Source: a virus. From it: a stretch of DNA of 64,000 bases. The number at the start of each line of letters is the position of its first letter. Within the stretch, counting starts at the first letter, position 1. Under the pieces are notes generated by a model, which saw only the letters and a list, made by a program, of their open reading frames with translations, had not been told where the DNA came from and searched no databases. Position numbers and translations under genes: made by a program. Positions 38,942 to 46,749 of the stretch are shown here, one piece after another. The stretch is taken from positions 23,333 through 87,332 of the IMG/VR virus record IMGVR_UViG_3300025313_000944; one strand, 5' to 3'.

Positions 38942-39103
38942 ATGAACAAGATTGTTTTGATCATTTTGATGTTTCTGTCTTTCGTGTTGTTTGCTTGTAA
39001 AGACCAAAATTCTTGGTCTTGTACGACGTTAGACGGAACGCCAGTGCCGCCGAATTGCACCCCTGACATTATCCCCACTCCACAGATGGGGATAGAGAAG
39101 TAA
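38942..39103 (+). CDS. Predicted lipoprotein, 53 aa
   Basis: ATG 38942 begins a signal (IVLIILMFLSFVLFAC) with lipobox LFAC at residues about 16-19. A short Cys-containing mature part with Pro follows. AGAGAGAATAG lies upstream. Likely cell-surface exposed. Confidence 0.65.
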   Translation: MNKIVLIILMFLSFVLFACKDQNSWSCTTLDGTPVPPNCTPDIIPTPQMGIEK

Positions 39104-39149
39104 ACAACTTAAATCCAACGAAACTAGGATAAAGAGGTAGGAATAAGCT

Positions 39150-39338
39150 ATGTCACCCAAGACTAAGAGAAACTTCATTCTCGTGTTAGTTCCTGTCGTT
39201 ATGTTCCTTGCGCAGTTAGCCTGTATAGATGACGGGCCCCCAGTCAGTGTTGTTGTTCCTACTCCTATCATTGTTCCCAACGGAGGGGGAGTGATGGGCT
39301 GGGTAGCATGTGAGACTGGGATTGATAAGTGTGATTAA
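39150..39338 (+). CDS. Predicted lipoprotein, 62 aa
   Basis: Signal FILVLVPVVMFLAQLAC ends in a good lipobox (Cys about 25). The mature part is Pro- and Gly-rich (PVSVVVPTPIIVPNGGG) with a Cys pair at the end. Second lipoprotein of the cassette. Phage-encoded lipoproteins of this size commonly block DNA entry by related phages. Confidence 0.65.
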   Translation: MSPKTKRNFILVLVPVVMFLAQLACIDDGPPVSVVVPTPIIVPNGGGVMGWVACETGIDKCD

Positions 39339-39370
39339 TCCCAATACTACAATAGAATAGTACATTGAGA

Positions 39371-39410
39371 CAGAGCCAAGCCTTAATTGCTTGGCTCTTT
39401 TTTATTTTAT
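39371..39410 (+). terminator. Strong rho-independent terminator
   Basis: GAGCCAAGC (39373-39381) pairs perfectly with GCTTGGCTC (39389-39397) around a 7-base loop, followed by T6. Ends the cassette. Confidence 0.92.
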
Positions 39411-39430
39411 TCTATTTGTGAAAAGGTGCA
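39410..39430 (+). repeat. Right imperfect direct repeat of the moron-like cassette
   Basis: TTCTATTTGTGAAA followed by AGGTGCACA, matching the copy at 37741. It lies just after the cassette terminator. Confidence 0.55.
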
Positions 39431-39744
39431 CAAGATAGTACCCGGTGTCACAATAGTGTGAATATTATCACAAGCCCCCCCCCTTCGTGAAAAAATTCAC
39501 GAGTAGAACACCGGTTCTACGGGGTGTGGACGTTGATTATGGTTAAAGAGTTTTTGGTTAATAACTTTACATAATATATATTGCAGGCATTAGACATGGT
39601 GTTTGTAATTATTACTCGACATAATATTTTATGTAAATACCGGTTAACAACCAGATTAAAATATTGGTACTACTCCTAATACCAGGTAAAACATCGCTTC
39701 CCCCGAAAGTTTAATTAAGTTGTATTCAATTTAACGTGACCAAT
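39431..39744. other. Noncoding AT-rich stretch between convergent operons
   Basis: No gene is supported. It contains two small hairpins (TGTGAATATTATCACA near 39458 and CGTGAA/TTCACG near 39486-39502), a run of nine C (39475-39483) and AT-rich palindromic bits. I see no clear terminator for the leftward operon here. Confidence 0.6.
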
Positions 39745-39912
39745 TTAGTGTTTCAGTTTCTCTACGTACTTCTGAAGCATAACTTTGAACCTCTTAGAAC
39801 CAGCTCCTTCTTCGGCTTGGGCTAGAAGTTGTCTGGTGTAGGCCAACAGAAGTTCACGACTATCCCTGAGTTCGTCTAGAAGTTTATCTTTAACTTCATC
39901 ATACTCATCCAT
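39745..39912 (-). CDS. Small helical protein, 55 aa
   Basis: ATG 39912 with GGGGTAAAG upstream. Reads MDEYDEVKDKLLDELRDSRE and continues as a charged helix. Last gene of the leftward late operon, directly after the coiled-coil membrane protein. Function unknown. Confidence 0.55.
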   Translation of the reverse strand: MDEYDEVKDKLLDELRDSRELLLAYTRQLLAQAEEGAGSKRFKVMLQKYVEKLKH

Positions 39913-39914
39913 CT

Positions 39915-40226
39915 TTACCCCTTGGTCATGGCCGCCAATAAAGTTCTTATGGTCGCGGTTACTTCTTGTACCACAGCCGTGACTTCATCTTTAACCTTCA
40001 GCAAGGTTTGCAGGTGGGCTTCTTGCATCTCTAATTTCTCTTCTTGGAGTTCTTTGACTTCTTCTATGTGTTTTTGCAAGATAGCTTGGATTTGGTCACG
40101 CAAAGCTTCTACTCGTTTGTAGAGGTGCATGATGACCAGGATGTTGATAGCCGTGATCAAACCCAAGATACCTTTGTCCAAAAATTTTTCTAAGAATTGG
40201 TCTAACACTGTTTTTCCTTTCTTCAT
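39915..40226 (-). CDS. Membrane protein with coiled coil, 103 aa
   Basis: ATG 40226 is chosen for GGAGGTAT. One hydrophobic helix (GILGLITAINILVIMHLYK) precedes a long charged helix (about 40-85). The layout resembles small holin-accessory or tail-associated membrane proteins, but no lysis gene lies nearby. Confidence 0.55.
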   Translation of the reverse strand: MKKGKTVLDQFLEKFLDKGILGLITAINILVIMHLYKRVEALRDQIQAILQKHIEEVKELQEEKLEMQEAHLQTLLKVKDEVTAVVQEVTATIRTLLAAMTKG

Positions 40227-40281
40227 ATACCTCCGCCCAAGGTTAATTAAATTGGTCAACCAAATTGATACAATTTAGTGG

Positions 40282-41865
40282 TTAAGTTACTTCGTAAGTT
40301 CCATTGAAATAAATTAAATCCCCGTTAGCCAGAGCAAAGCTGGGGTTTGATCCCACGTAACCAGCTTGATTGATGATAACTCGCCAATCGGTGGTTCCCT
40401 CGGCAAACAAGATACCCACATAGTTGGCCGTACCGGTGTCATTAACCCGGGCAAAGCCAAGTGGCATGATGGCATTTACGCCCCGTATGGCTGCTGGTTG
40501 TCCACCGATGATGATGTCGCTCCCACCAGTACCGGCGCTGGTGATAGTTAACACAGCGTCCAAATGGCAAATCTTATTGACGACTTTATATTTGCATACG
40601 TTAGCTGTTAATGTCACTGAGACGCCCTGTGTAACAGTTGGCGTCCAGGCATTCCAACCTGTCAAGGTCTTGGTTTCACCGCTACCATCCTGGTATTGTC
40701 CTCTGGCTGTACCCGCCGTGATAGTCACAGTTCCGGTGACTTTAACACCGCCCCGCAATTCGAGAGTAGCATTAGCGTTATTGAGTGTGATCCCACCACT
40801 GACTAGTCCACCTTCTACCACGACTGTAATGGTATCCGTACCAACGATGGAAATAGCCAATGATCCACTCTCATCGTCAGGTATGAAGGTACAACCTTTA
40901 AAGTTTATAGTTTTGGTGCCGCTGGCCGAGTTGGCTCTAAAAGCGTGCATGGGGCCAGGTGGAGTGCCACCACCCGCCCCCACAGCGTTGAATTCACAAT
41001 CCTCTATGTAGCTAGTAAAACTATCAGTGGTGCCAATTGATAATGCCGCAGCATTGCTGGACGCTGTGCTGGCAGTAAGTTTAGTTAATATGTGAGTTAA
41101 TTGGTGTTCTTTGGAAGCACCCGACAAAAATATCGTACCAAAATTGCCTGCCGTGCTATTATTTATGATAGCCCGTCGTTGACCTGTGCCTCTGATTTGC
41201 AACGACTTGTTGAAAGTCAGGGCCTCGTTGTATGTCTCAGAGTTAATTAAAATCGACTGACCATCTGAAGCTCCGGTGATAGCTGCACCAATGCTGGTGT
41301 AAGCTCCACTACCGGAAGTATCTACCGTGAGAATATCGGTATATGGCCAATTCCCGGCAGGGATAGTAACATCGGTCTGGTTATTACCAGAATCGTCAGT
41401 TACAGTAACGCCGGCACCGGTGAAGTTTAGTTTGGTTCTTTGGGGCAAACTAACCCCCTCATCTTGGATGACGTGTCCACTGCCACCGCCACCTGCGGTT
41501 AACAAGGCAGTGTCGATACCTTCTAGGTGTTGGTTTAAATTGCCGGAAGCCGTGACCGTATAGTTTGCAGGCACGTAACTGGGTTTGATAGTTTGACCAA
41601 CCCGAATCCGATTTAAATTATGCAGCAGAGAAGCGGCTTGTCCAGCCGGAATGATGGCATTACCAGATTCGGTTACGTCGAAAGTAATATCCGTTTGTGT
41701 CAATTTGCCGACAAAGGGTTGGATCGGTCCACCCACCCCACCACCAGAACCTCTAACTCCACCCAATACAATACGTTGGTTTTGTAAGCTACCTAACGTA
41801 AGTGTTAGATTATTCTGGCGTATTAAATTTAGTATGCGTTGTTCAAAATCGAGATAGTCTATCAT
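40282..41865 (-). CDS. Tail fibre / receptor-binding protein with beta-helix domain, 527 aa
   Basis: The N-terminal ~150 residues are Gly-rich and virion-like. The middle (about 180-390) has pectin-lyase-type beta-helix features: GSGAYTSIGAAITGASDGQS, then LINSETYNEALTFNKSLQ, then IRGTGQRRAIINNST. The C-terminus is a distinct beta-rich domain. It probably contacts the host surface and might bind or cut a polysaccharide; no catalytic residues can be fixed from sequence. It overlaps its neighbour by 4 bases. Confidence 0.65.
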   Translation of the reverse strand: MIDYLDFEQRILNLIRQNNLTLTLGSLQNQRIVLGGVRGSGGGVGGPIQPFVGKLTQTDITFDVTESGNAIIPAGQAASLLHNLNRIRVGQTIKPSYVPANYTVTASGNLNQHLEGIDTALLTAGGGGSGHVIQDEGVSLPQRTKLNFTGAGVTVTDDSGNNQTDVTIPAGNWPYTDILTVDTSGSGAYTSIGAAITGASDGQSILINSETYNEALTFNKSLQIRGTGQRRAIINNSTAGNFGTIFLSGASKEHQLTHILTKLTASTASSNAAALSIGTTDSFTSYIEDCEFNAVGAGGGTPPGPMHAFRANSASGTKTINFKGCTFIPDDESGSLAISIVGTDTITVVVEGGLVSGGITLNNANATLELRGGVKVTGTVTITAGTARGQYQDGSGETKTLTGWNAWTPTVTQGVSVTLTANVCKYKVVNKICHLDAVLTITSAGTGGSDIIIGGQPAAIRGVNAIMPLGFARVNDTGTANYVGILFAEGTTDWRVIINQAGYVGSNPSFALANGDLIYFNGTYEVT

Positions 41866-43445
41866 GCGAATTCTAGGTCCGTTGCCGTAATAGTAGGAAG
41901 ATTAGTATCCCTGTTTTCCCAAACCAAGCCGCCATCCGAAGAATAATCCACGATATTTGTTGCCGGATTTAAAGCCCCGATAAAAGTATGTTCTTCTTTC
42001 CTAGTTTGGCTTTCTGCAATCATATTTGTGGTAGAAAGCAAATGCCAACCACTAACTGTTGAATAAGAATAAGCCTTGTCAGCAGCCAAACCAGAAGTAG
42101 TTATAGTTACAATGATATTATCCGGGTTTGGAAGATCAGCATTTCGTAAACTAAATAATGTTGAAGCTTCTATAACATTTACACCACTAGGTGCTGACCA
42201 GCCGGTGAATGTCAAGCCTTGATCGTAACTACGCCGTACCAAATCACCATCTATATTACCAAAACAATGCACACCTTCATTTTGTGCAGAATGTACGCCC
42301 GGATGTACACCGGATACTGTAGAGGTTAGGATTTCTCTAACTTCAGTTAAACCGGAATCGACCCGCCAATACTCGGCTGTCTTGGCATACTTACCCAAAG
42401 TTGAGCAATAGACATAATTTCTATTTCTGTCGATGGATAATTTCTGTGAGCTACGAATATCACCGGTGCCCATTCCACCGCCCAAAGGCGTACGTTTCCA
42501 AACTACTCTGGTTGGTGTCGAGCTGCGTATGTAATTGAATAAAGCACTGTTGTAGCCCACTAATAACCAAGAGACATTTACAGTGGTACCTGCTGTTCTA
42601 TCTGTTACCCAACCACTGGTACCCAAGTAACGCACGATTTGGCTGCTGCCACCTATCTTGCCAACTGCCCACCAATAACCGTGCCAAGGTAGAATATATA
42701 AATTTTGGCCCAGCAATGTATCCGTCAAAAATTCAATAGATGCACTAGAAAAATTAGTAGTGGCAAACCATTGATCCAGATCGCCGGTTTTGGTACCAAG
42801 AAAATAATCTCCCATACCTAGTTCTACGTTGGTTATATCGGAGCTAATTGTTAACCAAGTGTTTATGGAATGAGGATAGCTAACTACAGGTGTGCCAGCA
42901 GCACCGCCCTCACCTGCTGCATACATACGAGTGCTAGTAGCAACTGCCTTACTGAATGTCTTCAGTGCAACAGAGCCACGATATGCTTCAAACCAATTTA
43001 TGCCATCGTAACTTCCAATTATATATTCATATTGGTTGGGAACTGTAGCAAAGCCAACTTGAATGAGTCCTCTAGAGTTGGCTACTAGGCCACTTGGAGA
43101 AAAGCCAGCCGAACCAAAACCACCAAATGAAATACCAGTAACGTCACCGGGTATTGCGGCTGATCCTATACTATTTGTCCAGTCGAACACCTTGGTGAAG
43201 CCAGCACTGGGGGTATATTTCCAAATTCTATCTAGTGAATGTGAAATATAAATAGCATCTTGCCAAAGAGCCATGCCTTTATAATTGCCGGCACTGTCTG
43301 GTACTGTACCTATTAGAGCTTTATTATAACTTGTGGTTTCATTTATAGTATATAACTCACCATTTTGGGTCAGAGCATATACCTCGCCATTATAATGTAC
43401 CCAACCTACCAAGTTGCTAGTGAATGATTCCCAATCAGTCCACAT
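41862..43445 (-). CDS. Tail-associated beta-propeller (Asp-box) protein, 527 aa
   Basis: Repeated Asp-box-like units, including SYDQGLTFTGW and SSDGGLVWENRD near the C-terminus, predict a sialidase-type propeller. About 500 residues without a membrane anchor. Its place between tail fibre and hub genes argues for a host-binding or glycan-binding role. Catalytic activity is not shown. Confidence 0.6.
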   Translation of the reverse strand: MWTDWESFTSNLVGWVHYNGEVYALTQNGELYTINETTSYNKALIGTVPDSAGNYKGMALWQDAIYISHSLDRIWKYTPSAGFTKVFDWTNSIGSAAIPGDVTGISFGGFGSAGFSPSGLVANSRGLIQVGFATVPNQYEYIIGSYDGINWFEAYRGSVALKTFSKAVATSTRMYAAGEGGAAGTPVVSYPHSINTWLTISSDITNVELGMGDYFLGTKTGDLDQWFATTNFSSASIEFLTDTLLGQNLYILPWHGYWWAVGKIGGSSQIVRYLGTSGWVTDRTAGTTVNVSWLLVGYNSALFNYIRSSTPTRVVWKRTPLGGGMGTGDIRSSQKLSIDRNRNYVYCSTLGKYAKTAEYWRVDSGLTEVREILTSTVSGVHPGVHSAQNEGVHCFGNIDGDLVRRSYDQGLTFTGWSAPSGVNVIEASTLFSLRNADLPNPDNIIVTITTSGLAADKAYSYSTVSGWHLLSTTNMIAESQTRKEEHTFIGALNPATNIVDYSSDGGLVWENRDTNLPTITATDLEFA

Positions 43446-44803
43446 TACACGATCTCCACGTTAGTCCAAGTCAAGCCATTATTGGTGGTTTTGTGCAAAA
43501 AAACTTGGCCATCGGTCACGTCGTCCATTAATATATAAACTACACCCGAAGATATTGGGTCCATTTCTACATCTGTCCAATCGGTGACTACCACACCCGC
43601 CGGCAAAGTAGGCGTCTTATTTGACCAAGTATTACCACCCACACTGGTGTAATATACCCCACTCCTAGTGGCGGCCCACACCACATCAGCATTGGCAGAG
43701 ATACCTCTGACGTAACGAGAATCACCGGAGGGAATATTGCCGGTAACGTTTGTCCAAGTTAAACCAAGATTGGTAGATTTCCAAACACCTTGTCCATCTG
43801 TGCCGGCGTATAAAGTAATGGCAACGGTGATAGAGTAACCCCAAATAAATGGACAAAATTCATCTAGAGTCAAAGTCATCACGTAACCAGAGTTATCCAT
43901 CCTAGATTCGACTGTAGTTATCAAACTATTGCTTTTACTGTAGCTACTCCAAGATTCAGAAATACTAACTTCTTGGCCGATGTGATATTCAGGGTTAGGC
44001 AATACCTGAACTTGTTTGGTATCCCCCAAAACGGCAAAGTATGTAATCATTTTGTCGGCTAAATCTTGAGCATAAGATAAAGTTTCTACATAACGAGTGG
44101 CTACTACCGCAGTTTTAATTCTATCATCTAATTCACTAATTGTAATGGTAGCTACGGCAGAAATCGGGTACTTGCCGAAAACAATAGCTTTATTACGGGT
44201 TGGTTCAATGGTTGTGTCTCTGTGAAAATTCAACATATTTGAACCAGAAGCTATATTTTCGGGTGCTGTGCCGCTGAATTGATCCCCAAAATGAATGAGA
44301 CCCTCAGCATCCGAGTACATATAGAAGCCGCCGATAACCAACAATTCGCGGATGACATCCATAGCTGAAGAGTATTCCCAAGAAATACCATCGTCATTGG
44401 CATTACTTGGTACGATACGATTGTAGGTAGTATCGAAAGTATACGAAACACCAGCCAGATCACAGAAGAAGCCAATCCAATATTCAGCCGTTTCTCCTGT
44501 GCTTTCGTAAATTTGATCCAACCAATAATCCACCAGCTTGATAGATGGGTCAGAAATTTCCACAATATAACTGATAGGCATTCTACCTATATCTACGTTA
44601 GTTACGTAGCCGGTGAATACTTTGGTACCTTGCTCATGAATAACTGCCGTGTCGTATACAGTCGGGTCATTTGGCATATTGGAAGCAAATTCGACCGTAG
44701 CTGTAGACATAGTATCACACAAACTATGCCGTCTAGAAATTGAAGTTACGTAGGCACTGTAATTAGTTCCGCCAAGGACCACTTGAGGTTGTAGATTTAT
44801 CAT
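43445..44803 (-). CDS. Tail hub/baseplate-like protein fused to an Asp-box region, 452 aa
   Basis: The first ~330 residues resemble a siphoviral tail hub protein and parallel the neighbour at 44800 (GYVTNVDIGRMPISYIVEIS, then DVIRELLVIGGFYMYSD and IHFGDQ). The last ~120 residues hold Asp-box units (GQGVWKSTNLGLTWTN, FLHKTTNNGLTWTN). This suggests a hub protein that gained a propeller end. Confidence 0.62.
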   Translation of the reverse strand: MINLQPQVVLGGTNYSAYVTSISRRHSLCDTMSTATVEFASNMPNDPTVYDTAVIHEQGTKVFTGYVTNVDIGRMPISYIVEISDPSIKLVDYWLDQIYESTGETAEYWIGFFCDLAGVSYTFDTTYNRIVPSNANDDGISWEYSSAMDVIRELLVIGGFYMYSDAEGLIHFGDQFSGTAPENIASGSNMLNFHRDTTIEPTRNKAIVFGKYPISAVATITISELDDRIKTAVVATRYVETLSYAQDLADKMITYFAVLGDTKQVQVLPNPEYHIGQEVSISESWSSYSKSNSLITTVESRMDNSGYVMTLTLDEFCPFIWGYSITVAITLYAGTDGQGVWKSTNLGLTWTNVTGNIPSGDSRYVRGISANADVVWAATRSGVYYTSVGGNTWSNKTPTLPAGVVVTDWTDVEMDPISSGVVYILMDDVTDGQVFLHKTTNNGLTWTNVEIV

Positions 44804-45759
44804 TTCGTGAGATTAAGACGCATGATGTACGTGTTGGTTAGCGAGTGGGTAATGTCATGTATGAAAAAGTCACCACTAGCCCCACTGAAACTTTCTGTAA
44901 CCGTTACAGTTTGGCGAGCATGGCGTTGGTATTGTCCGATAGTTTCTAGGCTGCAAGTCTCGGTTAATTTATTCCACTTGCTCAAATTGTAGCTAGCAGT
45001 GGTATTGGCCATAGATTGAGTATCAATCAAGTGGGATGAGATCACTGCCGTCTTGTAAAATCCAGCAGGTAAATATGGACTGGAAGCCGAAGATACCGCG
45101 GCGACAGGTGGTATGCCAAAGACCACTACTTTATTACGCAAGTTATCGGTATTCCTCGAACGATGTGCAGTTAAAATAGTACCGCTGCTTCCGGTTACGT
45201 AGCTGGCAACTGGTGCACCGCTAGGCGTTGGGTCGATATCGGCGAAATGAACGGTTCCAGAAGTATCGGCGTAGACGTGCCAAGCTACCACGTCAGACAC
45301 CATCTTGATAGCATCCCAGGCAAAAATTAATTGAAACTCTACAGGCATCTCACCAGTAGCGAAAGTAAAACCGGGCGATGCACCACTGAAAGAAATAATA
45401 CCAGCCTCGTTAAGCAAATCTTCGATTAAATCTTCGGCAGAGATATTGGTGCGGCTCCAAGGATTATCCAAGTCAGTAGAGACGATTAAGTGCTCGACTG
45501 CTTTGATCAAGACATCTTGAGCTTCGATAGTGTATTGGCCGGGCAATCTGTCGGCAGCAATGTCTTGGATGTAACCTTGAAAGACAGTGCCATTAGATGA
45601 ATCGAAACCAATATTGACAGTAATCAAATCACCCAAACCAAGACTGCCATAATTTGGCGTAACAATAGTACACCTAGAGCTTGGCTGTTCATACGATTCA
45701 AATACATCAATGCTGATAGCTTCGATGCCGCCGGTAATACTGTAGGTAATATTATCCAT
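44800..45759 (-). CDS. Tail hub-like protein, 319 aa
   Basis: Shares the domain pattern of the first part of the 43445 gene: GYIQDIAADRLPGQYTIEAQ, then AWDAIKMVSDVVAWHVYAD and VHFADID, then RNKVVVFG. Tandem duplication of a tail hub gene is likely. An 8-base overlap joins it to the HNH gene. Confidence 0.62.
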   Translation of the reverse strand: MDNITYSITGGIEAISIDVFESYEQPSSRCTIVTPNYGSLGLGDLITVNIGFDSSNGTVFQGYIQDIAADRLPGQYTIEAQDVLIKAVEHLIVSTDLDNPWSRTNISAEDLIEDLLNEAGIISFSGASPGFTFATGEMPVEFQLIFAWDAIKMVSDVVAWHVYADTSGTVHFADIDPTPSGAPVASYVTGSSGTILTAHRSRNTDNLRNKVVVFGIPPVAAVSSASSPYLPAGFYKTAVISSHLIDTQSMANTTASYNLSKWNKLTETCSLETIGQYQRHARQTVTVTESFSGASGDFFIHDITHSLTNTYIMRLNLTK

Positions 45760-46285
45760 TTTCTATCGGCCATTTATTTGCTATTTTCAAACATTGTTTT
45801 ACAAAATTTTGGCCGTGCAATTTATTTTTCATTTTGTTACACATCCAACAGCAAGGTATGGCATTTTCGTAAGTGTAATCACCAGTATTATCTACTCTGT
45901 CTACACCGCTATAAACAAATCCTGGATATTCCCCCATAACTTGGCTTGGTGGATTACCGCAATAGAAGCATTCTAATTCCAGCAAAGAACAAAATGCTTC
46001 AAATGGTAGTTCAAATTTATAATTACGTTCTTTTGCTTGTTTTATGTATCTTCTAAATACACGCCTTTTTGCCGCCCCAAAATTTGGTAATGTGCGCAAT
46101 TTGTAATGACAAGTTCTGCAAGATTTGGTATTTCCGGCTAATAAATTGCAAGTCAAAATTTCACGCTCTATACCGCAATTACAACGACATAAGTGTGTTT
46201 GGTTATCATCTTTTGACTTGCCAAGACTCAATACAACCCATTCACCGATTTTGGTTCCGTTTGGCAATACCTTAACTTTCGACAT
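45752..46285 (-). CDS. HNH homing endonuclease, 177 aa
   Basis: An N-terminal zinc site (CRCNCG, CRTCHY) and a C-terminal HNH-type core: CFYCGNPP, VYSGVDRVDNTGDYTYENA, then CCWMCNKMKN. The basic middle (AKRRVFRRYIKQAKER) would bind DNA. Free-standing HNH genes like this insert between structural genes and spread by cutting empty alleles. It sits in the tail module between the 46287 gene and the hub gene. Confidence 0.82.
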   Translation of the reverse strand: MSKVKVLPNGTKIGEWVVLSLGKSKDDNQTHLCRCNCGIEREILTCNLLAGNTKSCRTCHYKLRTLPNFGAAKRRVFRRYIKQAKERNYKFELPFEAFCSLLELECFYCGNPPSQVMGEYPGFVYSGVDRVDNTGDYTYENAIPCCWMCNKMKNKLHGQNFVKQCLKIANKWPIENG

Positions 46286-46286
46286 A

Positions 46287-46640
46287 TTATACCTTTTGAA
46301 GCCTTGCCTGCACCCTAGCTACCACATATGAGCTGGTTGGTCGTTTTATATCAGTTAAATGATTAGATATTTTTAGGTCTCGAATTTTTACATTGTGGCT
46401 ATTGCCTTCCCAATCAACCAAAACTACCGTGGTCCCATTTTTGAAGACACCTTCCAGATTGCTCCATTGGTCGGTGGGATCGAGCAACCAAAAGTTTATC
46501 TCCCGAAATTGGCTGGTATAGCCAGCATTGTGTAGAACGGTTTCAGTACCATCTAAAACGTGTAATTCACCCAAGACCGGTTCTGCCGTCCAATAACTGT
46601 CGGTAAATATATAGATAGTTTGTGAGTTAAGCGAACTCAA
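46287..46640 (-). CDS. Tail protein of unknown type, 117 aa, TTG start
   Basis: Begins TTG 46640 as (M)SSLNSQTIYIF. The start codon lies inside a hairpin (TTGAGTT-CGCTT-AACTCA). A short upstream frame begins with the same SSLNSQ. Beta-rich with LDPTDQWSNLEGVFKNG. Its location after the tape measure suggests a distal-tail-type or tail-completion protein. Confidence 0.58.
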   Translation of the reverse strand: MSSLNSQTIYIFTDSYWTAEPVLGELHVLDGTETVLHNAGYTSQFREINFWLLDPTDQWSNLEGVFKNGTTVVLVDWEGNSHNVKIRDLKISNHLTDIKRPTSSYVVARVQARLQKV

Positions 46641-46749
46641 TAGACCCCGTCCCCCGCTGATAATCAGCGATCTTTAATACTGTAGCCATAAATCTATAGA
46701 AGTCGTGGGTTGATTTTATCCAATTGATTTGTGAATTGAGGGAACTCAT
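46627..46749 (-). CDS. Small ORF repeating the next gene's N-terminus, 40 aa
   Basis: ATG 46749 overlaps the tape-measure stop and follows GGAGGTG. It reads MSSLNSQINWIKSTHDFY and ends SIEFA. Its first seven residues equal those of the downstream gene, with only synonymous base differences apart from the start codon. Could open the hairpin over the next start, i.e. translational coupling. Confidence 0.5.
   Translation of the reverse strand: MSSLNSQINWIKSTHDFYRFMATVLKIADYQRGTGSIEFA

Noticed and set aside
40424-41011. A 195-codon plus-strand frame opposite the tail fibre
   Set aside because: Pro/Val-rich antisense reading of a repetitive gene on the other strand; no start signal.
46640-46749. 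A short group I intron in the gap before the 46287 gene
   Set aside because: Only about 110 bases, with no ribozyme core elements; the matching N-termini are better described as a duplicated start.
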